Below are positions 10,300 through 20,863 of a stretch of DNA of 64,000 bases, one piece after another (the stretch's first letter is position 1; each line of letters opens with the position of its first letter). The notes under the pieces are model-generated. The model was not told the DNA's origin, searched no databases, and saw nothing but the letters and a program-made list of their open reading frames with translations. Origin of the DNA: Entamoeba invadens IP1. Its lineage: Eukaryota > Evosea > Mastigamoebida > Endamoebidae. The translations under genes were made by a program, and so were the position numbers. The stretch is from assembly GCF_000330505.1 (NCBI RefSeq), contig NW_004191722.1:69713-133712 (forward strand). The letters run 5' to 3'.

Positions 10300-12171
10300 T
10301 CACTTCTTTGGGGATTGAATGAAATCATTAATCGCCTCAAACGCATCGCCTTCATCTTCTTCGTGATGATTCACACAGAGCTCATTTGGTCCTTGACTCT
10401 CTTGTTTACATTCCTCGACCATTTTTGTTTCATGTTTCTCAGATGTAATTTCTTCTATTTGAACGTTGTCTTCTAAAACTTTTGGACTGTCCTGTTTCAT
10501 GTGACACAAATCAGTCTTTATCACACTCTCGACGTTCTTTAAATCTTCTTCCATTTTCTCTGTGGGTGAAAAATCTTCATGTTCTTCGATTTTCTCGTCT
10601 TTTGCTTCTTTCTTCTCTTCTTCCATTAGATTCAATGAGTTCTGTGTTGGCACAAAAAGGTCGTCTTGTTTTGGGACTTCTTTATTTAAATCCGTTGTTG
10701 GTTGTTCATTCTTTTCTGCCTTCTCAACTCTCTCTTCTTCATCTTCTTTCTCCTCAGTGACATACCCAAATGATCGGCTGTTGTACTTACTCTCACTGTA
10801 AAATCCAGCAACGATCTGGCGATTATCGTACCTCCTCTTCACTATTTCTCTCCAACACGTTTTAGCCATCTCAACGTCTTTAAATTCGACAAAGGCTCTT
10901 CCTATTCCTGACGGTCTTTTATTCGTCTCTGTAGGCCTTGGAATACTAATAGAAATAACTTCCCCGTATGCAATACACGCTTCTCTTATATCATCAACAA
11001 GTTCAATATATCTCTGTTCATTATTCAAGTCTTCGGGAAAGAACATGTTGAATAACACAATAACTCTGGTACACTCGTATTGACTCAAGTCTTCACTGTT
11101 ATGAAGCACCCGTTCAAACACATCCGAATATCCCACACTCGAGTTCAGTAGTGTTGCCGTGATGATATCCGTTCTTTGGGGGAACATCTTCATACACAAC
11201 TCATTCAAAGCAGCAGTCGGGAAGTGTTTAAACCCCTCCAACCCACTACACACTTCAATTTTGTCACCACCAAGTATAATACCATTGAACGCAAGGACCT
11301 TATCTTTGTATTCAGGGTTTTGGTATTCAAACAAACAGTAGCATTTCCCTTGTGGCGCACCCAGACTCGGGTCTCTCACTACAACGTACTTCTTCAATGG
11401 GTTCAAGTTCTCAAGTTTCTTCTGGATTTGTTCGTCGGACATTTGAAGTGGAATGTTCCCCATATACATCACGCCATCTCGGGGTTTTGTTGTTCCAACT
11501 TCCATCAGTTGTGACAAACTGCTAATGAATGGGAGTACTGGATTGAAGTCTTTTGGCCTTCTGACCTTCACTGATGCTCCTTTGATAGTGAGTCCGTCAA
11601 GGGAAAGTGCTTTAACTGCTTGGTCAAATGTTCTGAACTCGATGAACGCATACGACTTTTCGTAGTTCACTTCCGTACTCACAATAATGTCACTCTTGTC
11701 GTTCTTATCTACATAGTCCCCTCGCCTCATCGCGTCATTAAAAGCCTCGACGATGTCTTGTTCAGTTGTTGTCGTATTAATGTTACCAACATACACCCGT
11801 CTGCTCCCTTTCTCTTGGTGTACATTCAACTGTTGTTGGAGCAGTGAAGCGTCTGCAACGGGTTGTTCGTCCCATCTACTCTTGATCTTTTTCCCAAGTG
11901 GCGAGAGTGACGGACTTCTTGCTTTCCTTCGCTCGTCGTGACGAGGAGGCGATCGGTCTTCTTTGTCATAATACCTTCTCTTTGGTGAGTCATATCTGTC
12001 TCGTGGTCTATTGTCGTAGTGTGACTCGTATCGATCTCGATGTCGTTCGTGATAGTCCCGTCTCTCTCTATAGTAATCTCTATCGTTGTAGTCATCGCGT
12101 CGATCGCTATACGATTCGTGTCGCGATTGTCGACTTGATGATCTATGGCGCCGCGGACCTCTCCCACTCAT
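10300..12171 (-). CDS. U2AF2: U2AF large subunit (U2AF65-like) with extra C-terminal tail
   Basis: Binds the 3' end of introns and recruits U2 snRNP. 623 residues from the ATG at 12171; an in-frame extension up to 12318 has no better start and overlaps hexokinase. Order: RS-like arginine-rich region (1-95), a tryptophan ligand motif KSRWDEQP at about 97-104 that would bind the small subunit, RRM1 from about 124 (RRVYVGNINT), RRM2 from about 232 (GVMYMGNIP), then a UHM-type RRM3 from about 368 (TRVIVLFNMFFPEDL, later GIGRAFVEF and NRQIVAGFY). Human U2AF65 ends right after the UHM; here about 150 E/K-rich residues follow. Introns in this window have short 3' regions ending TAG or AAG. Confidence 0.92.
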   Translation of the reverse strand: MSGRGPRRHRSSSRQSRHESYSDRRDDYNDRDYYRERRDYHERHRDRYESHYDNRPRDRYDSPKRRYYDKEDRSPPRHDERRKARSPSLSPLGKKIKSRWDEQPVADASLLQQQLNVHQEKGSRRVYVGNINTTTTEQDIVEAFNDAMRRGDYVDKNDKSDIIVSTEVNYEKSYAFIEFRTFDQAVKALSLDGLTIKGASVKVRRPKDFNPVLPFISSLSQLMEVGTTKPRDGVMYMGNIPLQMSDEQIQKKLENLNPLKKYVVVRDPSLGAPQGKCYCLFEYQNPEYKDKVLAFNGIILGGDKIEVCSGLEGFKHFPTAALNELCMKMFPQRTDIITATLLNSSVGYSDVFERVLHNSEDLSQYECTRVIVLFNMFFPEDLNNEQRYIELVDDIREACIAYGEVISISIPRPTETNKRPSGIGRAFVEFKDVEMAKTCWREIVKRRYDNRQIVAGFYSESKYNSRSFGYVTEEKEDEEERVEKAEKNEQPTTDLNKEVPKQDDLFVPTQNSLNLMEEEKKEAKDEKIEEHEDFSPTEKMEEDLKNVESVIKTDLCHMKQDSPKVLEDNVQIEEITSEKHETKMVEECKQESQGPNELCVNHHEEDEGDAFEAINDFIQSPKK

Positions 12172-12262
12172 ATGTTTATTCAAGATTGTTTTATTTAGTT
12201 TCTTAATAACAAAGTATAGTTTATGAAATACCCCACAAAGAAAGAAGTTAAACGATTCAAAA

Positions 12263-13600
12263 TTATTGTTTGCAAGCAACTGCGGCAGCAATGATAACAG
12301 CTCCGAGCCCAGACCCATCCTTACTAAGTTGGCACGTGACTTTGTCGACTGGTTGCAATAAGTTTAAGCCTTCAAGATAGTATCTCTTGAATGGTACAGA
12401 CTTCTCAAAGACAGTCCCATCAATACCAGCAGTGAATCTGTCTGATAAGTATGGGCGCATCTTACGGCAAAGAGCAGCAGTGGCAGCTGCAGATAAGTAT
12501 CCAGCTCTCTTAACAACAGCTTCTGTCACTTTCTTTAACACTTCTCTCTCTTTAAGAGTCGAATCAGTGATACCCAATTTGATTAAGATCGCTTCTATTC
12601 TCTTGAGCTCCAAAGTAGTATCTTCAATGACCTCAGTGTGTCTTGATGAGAATTTCTTGACATCATCAAAGTTGGTATCGTCGGGAGTATCAGAGAACGC
12701 TTCGGCGTTCAAGTGATTCGGGAAGATGACTTTCTTCTTGATCAACTCTCTTATGCAAAGTCGAGCCAACCAACCCATATAAATACCAGAGATCAGTTTC
12801 TCATATCGGTGAAGTCCCTTATTCACAGACACTTCATCAATCATATCATCAAATTTGTTATACTTCAACTCTTTGAAATTGAGTCCTCCCCACTCCGTGT
12901 TGACTACCATATATTCTTCCTTACACTCACTCTTCAACTTCTCTGGCGCAAAGTTTGAAGTCTTTTCTATGTAACATCCATTCGTCCCAGTTCCAAAGAT
13001 AAGACCCATTCCACAGGATGGATCGTCATATGCCAAATTGGCAAATGTGCCGACAGTGTCATTGATGAAAGCAACTATTTTAACATTGTTGACTCCTTTA
13101 GCAAGCAATTCTTCATGGAAGATTTGGACGATGTCTTGTCCAATGGACTCTTTAATATCCCACCCTTTAGACCAACCAACTTGAATACCTTTGTTGATGG
13201 CAATCTGTTCAACAGCAAATGAAAACGTGAGACCAGCACTTATCTGTTTGTGTGTGAGTCCGTTGTCGTCGACAAACTCTTTGATCTTCTTAGCAATGAA
13301 CCCAAAGAACTCAGCACGTGTCGTGGAGGTCTTTGGCATAACACACTCAACAGACTTAAGCTCACCACGAACACCAGCTTCTGGTAAGTCAAGTAACAAG
13401 ACTCTCAAGTTGGTTCCTCCGACGTCAATTCCCATATAAGTTCCAACCTCTTTGCCAGTGGGTATCGGCGCGTACGTGGGCAACATCTTCAAAGAGCTTG
13501 TTTTACCCTTTAAACCGTCGTCTAACTCAGCTACTATCTTATCGACGATAGTTTCTAAGTCATTTTTGGTGAGCGTGAATTGGTCGATGATCTCTTCCAT
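12263..13600 (-). CDS. HXK: Hexokinase
   Basis: Phosphorylates glucose at the entry of glycolysis in the cytosol. 445 residues, the length known for Entamoeba hexokinases. Visible: phosphate loop GIDVGGTNLRV (57-67), sugar-binding segment LTFSFAVEQ and GWSKGWD (about 124-148), catalytic Asp181 in FINDTVGTF, phosphate-2 loop IFGTGTNGCY, NTEWGGL, and adenosine-site DGSGLGAVI near the C terminus. No organelle targeting peptide. Upstream of the ATG the minus strand has a GAAC and a TTTAAATTC element, plausible core promoter parts. With debranching enzyme it feeds glycolysis, the main ATP source here. Confidence 0.96.
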   Translation of the reverse strand: MEEIIDQFTLTKNDLETIVDKIVAELDDGLKGKTSSLKMLPTYAPIPTGKEVGTYMGIDVGGTNLRVLLLDLPEAGVRGELKSVECVMPKTSTTRAEFFGFIAKKIKEFVDDNGLTHKQISAGLTFSFAVEQIAINKGIQVGWSKGWDIKESIGQDIVQIFHEELLAKGVNNVKIVAFINDTVGTFANLAYDDPSCGMGLIFGTGTNGCYIEKTSNFAPEKLKSECKEEYMVVNTEWGGLNFKELKYNKFDDMIDEVSVNKGLHRYEKLISGIYMGWLARLCIRELIKKKVIFPNHLNAEAFSDTPDDTNFDDVKKFSSRHTEVIEDTTLELKRIEAILIKLGITDSTLKEREVLKKVTEAVVKRAGYLSAAATAALCRKMRPYLSDRFTAGIDGTVFEKSVPFKRYYLEGLNLLQPVDKVTCQLSKDGSGLGAVIIAAAVACKQ

Positions 13601-14679
13601 TGAATGAGAATTTAAAGTTGATAGTCCCTTTTATTCGGAAGTCTCGAAGTTCTCTTTTGTCACCTTTTAAGCCCAGGTACTATTTCATATAGTTTTGAAC
13701 TATTAATGTACTACTACTGAATTATTTTGCAACGTTCTTTAAACCGCTTTTTTAAGTTCTTCGGAATTGAAAAACAAATTCAGAAGAAATGAAAAAATAT
13801 ACAAATCATCAACGAACAAATGGGCGTTTAACATCATTGTGCTAACTTTTGTGAAATTCAGTCTTATTTTCTTTAATAAAACGGCAAATAAAAATGATTT
13901 TTGTTCTGCATCGATTTTCCTTTTTTGTTTCTGATATGATTTTATGAGAGGTAGAAGAAATTGTGAAGCAAAGAAGCGGATGTTTCGGTAGAAATTAAGA
14001 GTTTTACGGGCTACTTGGAATTATTGATCAAAAATGAGATTCAAATCAGAATTCAAACGGTAAAAACTGAGTTATTTTTCAGGAAAACGACGAAAAAGAT
14101 ATTTTTTCAAATTGTTTATTACGAAAAACGAAAAAAATACTCACAAAACAAATCATCCAACAACATTTGTTTTTCAACTTTATTTCGTTTTTTAGTTGAT
14201 TTATTTTATAATAAAGATATAATAAATAAATAGTACATTGCATTATTATTGCAAATAGTTTTTAGATATTGTAAATTATAGTTTATTTCTAATTCCAATT
14301 GAATTGTCACCAAACAAACAATTTTGCTTTTGGAATTTTTCGTAAAGTGGAAATTTCCAACCAAAAAAAAAGAATACAAAATAAAATACACAAAAACGAT
14401 TTGATTCATCGAATTAATTATAACATTTAATTTAAATAATATAATATATTAGTATTTATTAACAATGAAACCAATTTTGGGAACGATTTTTCAGTTTGGT
14501 AAAAAAAGAAATAAGTTATGGTAAAGAAACAAAACAAACTATGTTAAAAACACAAATATATTTAATACTATTTAAAACCAAAATAAATCATTGACTAATA
14601 GTTCAAATCTTTCTAATTGTTGAAATACTTTAAACAAAGAAAACAAAATAAAAACTATAATAAAATAGTAATTAAATTA
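13601..14679. other. Intergenic between hexokinase promoter and ligase 3' end
   Basis: About 1.1 kb of AT-rich DNA. Short open frames (for example 14015-14233) are lysine/phenylalanine/isoleucine-rich and look like chance. No repeat or RNA gene recognised. Confidence 0.5.
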
Positions 14680-15396
14680 TTAAAGAATAACTTCTTCTCT
14701 ATCGAATTCTTTAAGTTGAATGTTACCATTTGTCTCAGACTCCAATATGATTTTCCAATCTTGAGTGTATCCAACTACCTTACCACATTCCAGCGATTTC
14801 TTTTCAGTATCTTTTGCAGAGCATATATTCACCACTTTTCCGTATAACATGTCAACTATTTTAAATTGATTCATCAATTCCTCATCTTCTAAATGAAGAT
14901 TACGATAGAAAGTGTTTCTAAATATCTCCACAATGTCTTTTGTATTAAACGTGACTATTCCTACTTCTTCGAGACTTATTGCTGTATCTATTCCTTTTCT
15001 TTTTAAATTAAGACCTATTCCAATATTCACATGAAAACTATTTTCAATGTAATTGGCTTCAACTAAGATCCCAAACAACTTTTTATTATTAATGAACCCA
15101 TCATTGGGCCATTTACCTTTAACTTCAATTTGATACACATCTTGAAGAGTCTGTACCATCGACACCAAAGCACTTATTCCAATTTTTCTGAGCACTTTTT
15201 CTTCTTTAACCTCAACCATAAGCGTAAACATTAAGTCTTCTTCACCACTTATCCACACGCGTTCTTCTCTACCTCTTCCTTTTGTTTGTACTTTTGTCTG
15301 AACTATCCAACCATCGCCATACTCTTTTTGAGTCCATAATTGGTTTGCAAGATCCATTGTAGACTCACATGTATCGACAATATACCACTTTGACAT
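14680..15396 (-). CDS. Biotin-protein ligase (BirA/holocarboxylase synthetase type)
   Basis: Attaches biotin to a lysine of carboxylase carrier domains using ATP. 238 residues, a catalytic-core-only enzyme without the BirA DNA-binding domain. Motifs: QTKGRGREERVW (38-48), the adenylate-forming loop; KWPND (95-99); and NKKLFGILVE (about 104-113) with the catalytic lysine Lys106; then the short C-terminal SH3-like domain. Its partner must be a biotinylated enzyme; an unusual acetyl-CoA carboxylase/pyruvate carboxylase-type fusion has been discussed for Entamoeba and Giardia, but none is encoded in this window. The ATG is the first in frame. Confidence 0.9.
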   Translation of the reverse strand: MSKWYIVDTCESTMDLANQLWTQKEYGDGWIVQTKVQTKGRGREERVWISGEEDLMFTLMVEVKEEKVLRKIGISALVSMVQTLQDVYQIEVKGKWPNDGFINNKKLFGILVEANYIENSFHVNIGIGLNLKRKGIDTAISLEEVGIVTFNTKDIVEIFRNTFYRNLHLEDEELMNQFKIVDMLYGKVVNICSAKDTEKKSLECGKVVGYTQDWKIILESETNGNIQLKEFDREEVIL

Positions 15397-15827
15397 CTTT
15401 TCTTAATAAATAAAGTTCTTTTCAAAAGTTGTTAATTTATTTGTAAAGAATTGTGAAGTCCAAAAGTAGATTCTGTTATAGATACCAATATCATTATTTG
15501 AATAATAAATAGTGTTAGAAAAATCAACCACAAGACAATCAATTCAAACAAAAAATTCCATTTTTTTTGTAACTCTTTAAAGGAAAAAAATTGAACTTTA
15601 GAAGGAAAAAGTGTCTATGATTTGAATTACTTGTTCATTTTTTCATCGTAATCCAAGTTGAAAATATTTAACACTGGATAAGTAATTTCCTCAAGTAATG
15701 CATTAAAACTTACAGATTAATTAAAATTCTATATTTCAGCACCAAAATAATTGAAAATGGAAAATAGAAATATTATCTACCATTTTGAGATTACCTCCAC
15801 AAAAAACTCGAAAATCGAATAACTCAC
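15397..15827. other. Intergenic between divergent genes
   Basis: 430 bp separating the ligase start (minus) from the CH-RhoGEF-ArfGAP start (plus). It must hold both promoters. The minus side has AAAAGAACTTTATTTATT close to the ligase ATG, which combines a GAAC and an AT-rich box. Confidence 0.45.
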
Positions 15828-18800
15828 ATGGAGGATCGTACGCAGGTATACATCGACTGGGTCAATTCGTTATTTTCATCGAACAAGGAAGACATCACCA
15901 TTAACTCCTTGGATGATTTGTCCGATGGAACAATATTCATTCAGATTGTTGAAAAGCTCACCCATCAACGTGTTCGCAATGCGATACTCAGTCCTGAAAA
16001 TAGAAAACAGAAAATACAAAACATAGAAAGTTCGCTTGAGTTGGCACAAAAGAAGTTTGGGGAGTTACATGGTGTAGAAGTGGAACCAATAGTAGATGGA
16101 GACCCGTTACTGACTTGTGCGTATTTAGAAGCAATTAAGACGTCTTCGGAGGCAGAAGTCAAACGAACAAAAGTGATGATGAGAAATACAATTGTTAAGA
16201 GGGAAATGATACAGAAACAATCAGCCAAGATCTCTACAAACACCAACTTCACTTTTAAGACGTCGAACACAAGTACACAAACAAATTCTAAAATGGGAGA
16301 TATGAGAATATCTATAGCGAAGCGACCAAGTGGGATGAAAGGACCGCCCAAAAAGCATGTTGTTCCTCAATCCCCTTTGGGGTTAGCTTCGAGTGCGTCG
16401 GGGGCATTAATGGTCGAGAAAAGTGTTCCAAATTTGAACACCTCAAACCTTCCCCCTGTTGCTCCTGAACGACCGAAAACGCCCAAAGCAAAGGCGGAAA
16501 TGAAGGACATCGACCTTAACAAACCACCAACATTACCAAGCCCAAGAAAATCACACAAAGTTGGGATTTCATTCCACGACTTGTCAAGAGATAGTGTCAA
16601 TGCCCCACCTGTTCCGAAAAGAAGTTATAAACACCGAAAGGATCGCCTTGAAAGGGAAGTCCGCGAGTTCACATCGAGTGAAATGGAAGAAGTAGTGGTG
16701 GTTGATGTTCAGAAGGAGAACTCGGAAGTGGTCAAGACGGAAGATATCAAGCGAATTAATGACAAAGTGTTTCAGGTCAACGGGAAGCTGTGGGAAGTTA
16801 AAGAAGCGCAAGGAGATGAGAACGTTATGGTTGAGCTGAATTTGGCGCCTAAAGTGTTGAAAGAATTTGTAGTAGCGTGCGCAAGACAAATATTGACGGA
16901 GTTTACGTACTCGGAACAACTCGAGAAGGAAGATAATGTGATAGAAGACTTACATAACTCGATGAAAGACGACTTTTTGAATCAAACGATCATTAAAATC
17001 CAAAGCTACGTCCGAGGACATAATGTGCGTCGATTCCCAGAAGTCCAAGGAATGGCGATCAGGAAATTCACGATGAAAGAGATCACATCGAGTGAGGAAC
17101 TGTATGTCAGCAATTTGATTCTCTTGAAGGACTTTTATCTTCAAAAACTTGTGGAATATAAAGACGAAGAGTTGATTAAAAATACTATGAAGGACCTGGA
17201 AATGATCATTAAGTACAATCAAACGCTCTTAAATGCGTTGTTATCATTCAAACAAGCGAATAATATCTATGGGAATGGGTTTGCAAAGCAGTTCTACCAA
17301 TTTACTATGTTCTTGAAATCATATACCACTTATATCAATCATCAGTCTTTGGTGTCAGACGACATCTTTCAGAAGTCCCAAAAGAATAAGAACTATGGAA
17401 ATAAGTTAAAGGAGTTATCGATGCAACCGGAAGTGAAGAACCAAACCGTCTTTTCGTACCTTATTTTACCCGTTCAACGGATTCCAAGGTATGAACTGTT
17501 CATCAAACAATTAATCAAAAACATTCCAAGTTATCATAAGGAGAGACAGGACCTCTCCCGATCTCTTAAAGCAGTATCGGACATCAACAAGCACTTGAAT
17601 GAGACGAGAAGAATCAATGAGAATATCCAAAGAGTCCAATTTATAGCATCTAAATTGATCACAAAGAAGTTTGATTTGGCGGATGATAAATATAGACGGT
17701 ATATCCAAGGAGGGTTTGTGAAGCTTCAGGGCCATCCACAAAAGTTCTCGTTGCACGACTTGACTGAACGCCCGCACTGTATCTTACTTTTCAGCGACGT
17801 CATCTTGTTGATCCCTGCGACTAAACCACAGAAAGTAGGAGATGAGAACCAAGTGGATACTCTTCTGAATAGTGGGAAGTTTAAATGCAAGGACATCATC
17901 CCGATCTACACCACTTCGATGATCGACTTTGGTGGGAATCGCTGCTTTTTCATCAACAAAGAGTCGACGTATCTCATTGCGTTTGAAACAGCCGATGAGA
18001 AGAAACGGTGGATGAATTTGGAGGATGACTGCTTAGTCAACAAATATGCGAGTTTGGTGTCTAAGGGTGCGGAGTTGCGGAAGCAAACAGGGATGTCGTG
18101 TGAGTTAACGAATGCGGTTAACTTTGACGAGAAGATCAAATTGTTTTCGAAGCCTGATTTTGAGAGTGAAGCGTATTATAGAGACAATCAGACGGGGATG
18201 TGGAATATCTGTTACTTAGTGTTAATTGGGTCGATCATCTATGTCTTTGATAATGCGATATCATTAGTGAATAAAGCGCCTCCTATTAAACAAGTGGATG
18301 TCACCAATTTCTCACTGAAGAGTCCAGTCATCTCCACAAAGCCATCGTCCTTTGAAATATCATTTCGATACGAAGAACATACATTTGCAGCGAAAGATGA
18401 TGAAGCTAAGACGCTGTGGATGGTTGCGTTAAGAATAGCATTTGTCAAATTCAATGTGTGGTCTGCGATGTCGAAGACAGAGACATTGCCACAACTTATT
18501 ATGAAGGAACCTCTTCCGTTTTTGATTGACGAAATGCGAGTGAATGAAGTTACAACATTTTTGAATAATATGTTACTTGTCCCAGAGAATAGAATATGCG
18601 CGGATTGCTTGTTCAGAGAAGTCTCAACAGTCGACTTGGATTATGGTGTCTTTATATGCGGCCCATGTTCAAGATCACATATAAAACTACAACATAGAAC
18701 ACTCAAGAAAGGCGGCGTGCCAGTCCTGCTCTTTAAACAAGTCATCGATTTTCCACTGAAAGTGCTGTCTGTTTGTTTCTGGAATTAGTATGGTTACATT

Positions 18801-19038
18801 ATAGCAAAACAATTAGTAATGAATAGAAACTGCAAACACTCGGAAATTTAAGGGGGAACGCTTATTTCCTTAAAAGTATCCCAGAGAACCAAATACCCGC
18901 CAAAGAAGAGTTGCAAAAATATACTGCGTTTGTTCTCTTTGTATCGAATTGAAAATCATACTTAATTGTAGATCGTCGATGGCGCAATGGATCATGAAGA
19001 AGTACAGTTTTTTACCAGCTGATGAAATTGTTTATTGA
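15828..19038 (+). CDS. CH-IQ-RhoGEF(DH)-PH-PH-ArfGAP protein, three exons
   Basis: Exons 15828-18770, 18827-18927 and 18972-19038 join to 1036 residues. Domains: calponin-homology (1-105, YIDWVNSLFSS), proline/serine linker with PPVPKR-type motifs, IQ motif (IIKIQSYVRGHNVRR, about 386), DH (405-590; VFSYLILPVQRIPRYELF is its most conserved helix), PH (about 625-740), second PH (about 765-870), ArfGAP (about 920-1030). The main frame runs into a stop inside the first intron; splicing restores LQTLGNLRGNAYF and a closing MKKY, both ArfGAP landmarks. The zinc ligands CADC..CGPC are intact, but the usual CSGIHR reads CSRSHIK, so the arginine finger is missing. Likely a Rho activator at membranes or actin; Arf-GAP catalysis is doubtful. 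Confidence 0.85.
18771..18826 (+). other. Intron 1 of the RhoGEF-ArfGAP gene (56 nt)
   Basis: GTTTGT donor and TAG acceptor, phase 0, joining ..VLS to KLQ... Three earlier AG acceptors (18786, 18804, 18815) give early stops or lose the GN..A ArfGAP motif. Confidence 0.8.
18928..18971 (+). other. Intron 2 of the RhoGEF-ArfGAP gene (44 nt)
   Basis: GTTTGT donor and TAG acceptor; splits an alanine codon (GC/A). Reading on without splicing stops after VSN; splicing gives the terminal MKKY motif expected in ArfGAP domains. Confidence 0.75.
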
Positions 19039-19276
19039 GTAGACGCTGTGAATACGGAATACAATGGGGTTGGACTCGAATAGAATTGAATCCTTATTTA
19101 ACTCTGTTTTAACTATTTATTTGGATTATTTTATTCACTGAATTTTGGGAAAACAATCGGCGAAATTTCTTTTGAAAAAAAATGGAGTAAATTCTGGAAA
19201 GGAATTGTGGAAATAAAGTTCTTTGTTACATTTCATATTTTAACACTACACAACTCACAACTTTTTTAATATAATA

Positions 19277-20863
19277 ATGATGTTACACCATTCAGTTGCA
19301 AAAGAAAAGATCCCAATGTGTATTGGAATATCGAAAATTAGTATTGATCAACCAGCTATTCAAAGTGTTGATCTAAAGTGGAGGGTTGGGAGAAGACTAA
19401 AAGGGGAAGTCAAAGATATGTATTTGGAGAGTACAAAGTCCACTAAAATATTCTTCAGTACAACATTTAAGAAGAATGGTAAAGATGGTTATAAAGAGAA
19501 ATTGGTTGTTTTAAAGATTAAAGACAAGAAGATAGTTTTGGGAACATGTTCATTCAACCTTTCAAAGTTTTATGAATGCAAAGATTACATTGGAAAGGAA
19601 ACAATAGAATTTGAAGGGAAGAATAAAGAGAAGTTGAAGGTGGACTTGTTTTATACGACTTTGAAAGTTATTGAAGAAATTATATCAAATGCAGTCACTC
19701 CAAAGAAATCACTTCTTTCACCAAGAATATCGTTGACTCCAAGAGTTGGTAAAGTGAATAAAATGACTCCAACTAAATCTTCTTTAAGTCCCAAAATTGA
19801 TTTTACAACATCACACAGTTCACACAATTCATATTCATCACATAGTTCACAAAGAAGTCCAAAGGAATCACCAAGAATTCCACATGGTTATGAAAGTCCC
19901 AGAAAATGTTATACAAGCGAAGTCAACCCACATGTTGAACAAATTGTTAACATTGACAATTACAGAGAGTCGATGGTAATGACGCACCAAGAATTCAAAA
20001 ACAAATTGTTTAAAGAGGAGTTTAGAGAATGTAGATGTGAGTGTACACAGTTGGCGTACATATTGACATGTATTGTCGTGAACAATCATCATGAAGAATT
20101 TATTGAATGTGTCAAATTGTTTACACGTCGATGTTATTGTCTCGAAGACAAGCATTATATCTTTGTATCACTTTTTGAAACAGGTGCAATGCTCAAAATA
20201 AAGAATAAGGAAAAAAGAGTGGAAAGCTGGAAGAATTGTTATGAAATTGTCTGCAAAACAGTTGCGTCTATTGGTGATGACATTATTGAGAAGATAAGAA
20301 TGAGTGTTCAACCAGCAATTAAATACATCAATTTAGTCAAATCGAAATTTGATAAATTTGAGAAACCAAAAGAAGTACAACATATTGAGGAATTTATGAT
20401 AATGTTTGTTGTTGATTTGAACTTGTATTTAAAGTGGAAAAGAGAGGGAAAATACACAATAAAACATGGAGAAGAATTGTTCTCTATTATAAGTGATTTA
20501 GACAAGAATTTGAACTCGTTGAGGTTATCAATTGAGTTGTCTAAATTGTTGATGGTCGACGATAAAAAGATGTTACAAAATGAAGAATTCAGGCTGGCGA
20601 TATGTCCACATATTCCGATTGAAGATGTTGCTGAATTTGTTTTGAAAGGAAGAAGAGACAAAGAAAAGAATGAAAGTTTGGAGCTATCACAAGTGGTGAG
20701 AACGCTTCAAAACCAGAGAGTTGTCGATCAACCCTTTTCTCCCCCATATTTCAAGACTCTTAAAATCAAAGAACTCATTGATTCCACACCAATATTTAGT
20801 GTACCAATAATGTCATTTGAAAAAACTGTGTTTGCACAGAACATACTCTTGACCAATGACTAA
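19277..20863 (+). CDS. NT-C2 (EEIG1/EHBP1-type) domain protein
   Basis: 528 residues. Residues about 12-125 fit the N-terminal C2 domain of the EEIG1/EHBP1 family: a beta-rich segment with VDLKWRVGRRLKG, then TTFKKNGKDGY and LGTCSFNLSKFYE. A serine/proline linker (about 135-215) with repeated SPK and SPR motifs follows, likely phosphorylated. The rest (about 230-500) is helical and cysteine-containing (CRCECTQLAYILTC), with an end faintly like the dilute domain seen with NT-C2 in other eukaryotes; I do not claim that domain. NT-C2 proteins usually link membranes or Rab effectors to actin. No intron signs. Confidence 0.55.
   Translation: MMLHHSVAKEKIPMCIGISKISIDQPAIQSVDLKWRVGRRLKGEVKDMYLESTKSTKIFFSTTFKKNGKDGYKEKLVVLKIKDKKIVLGTCSFNLSKFYECKDYIGKETIEFEGKNKEKLKVDLFYTTLKVIEEIISNAVTPKKSLLSPRISLTPRVGKVNKMTPTKSSLSPKIDFTTSHSSHNSYSSHSSQRSPKESPRIPHGYESPRKCYTSEVNPHVEQIVNIDNYRESMVMTHQEFKNKLFKEEFRECRCECTQLAYILTCIVVNNHHEEFIECVKLFTRRCYCLEDKHYIFVSLFETGAMLKIKNKEKRVESWKNCYEIVCKTVASIGDDIIEKIRMSVQPAIKYINLVKSKFDKFEKPKEVQHIEEFMIMFVVDLNLYLKWKREGKYTIKHGEELFSIISDLDKNLNSLRLSIELSKLLMVDDKKMLQNEEFRLAICPHIPIEDVAEFVLKGRRDKEKNESLELSQVVRTLQNQRVVDQPFSPPYFKTLKIKELIDSTPIFSVPIMSFEKTVFAQNILLTND

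Noticed and set aside
10482..12206. Plus-strand frames across the U2AF gene
   Set aside because: Mirror of E/K-rich and RS-rich coding sequence on the minus strand; low-complexity S/L/F products.
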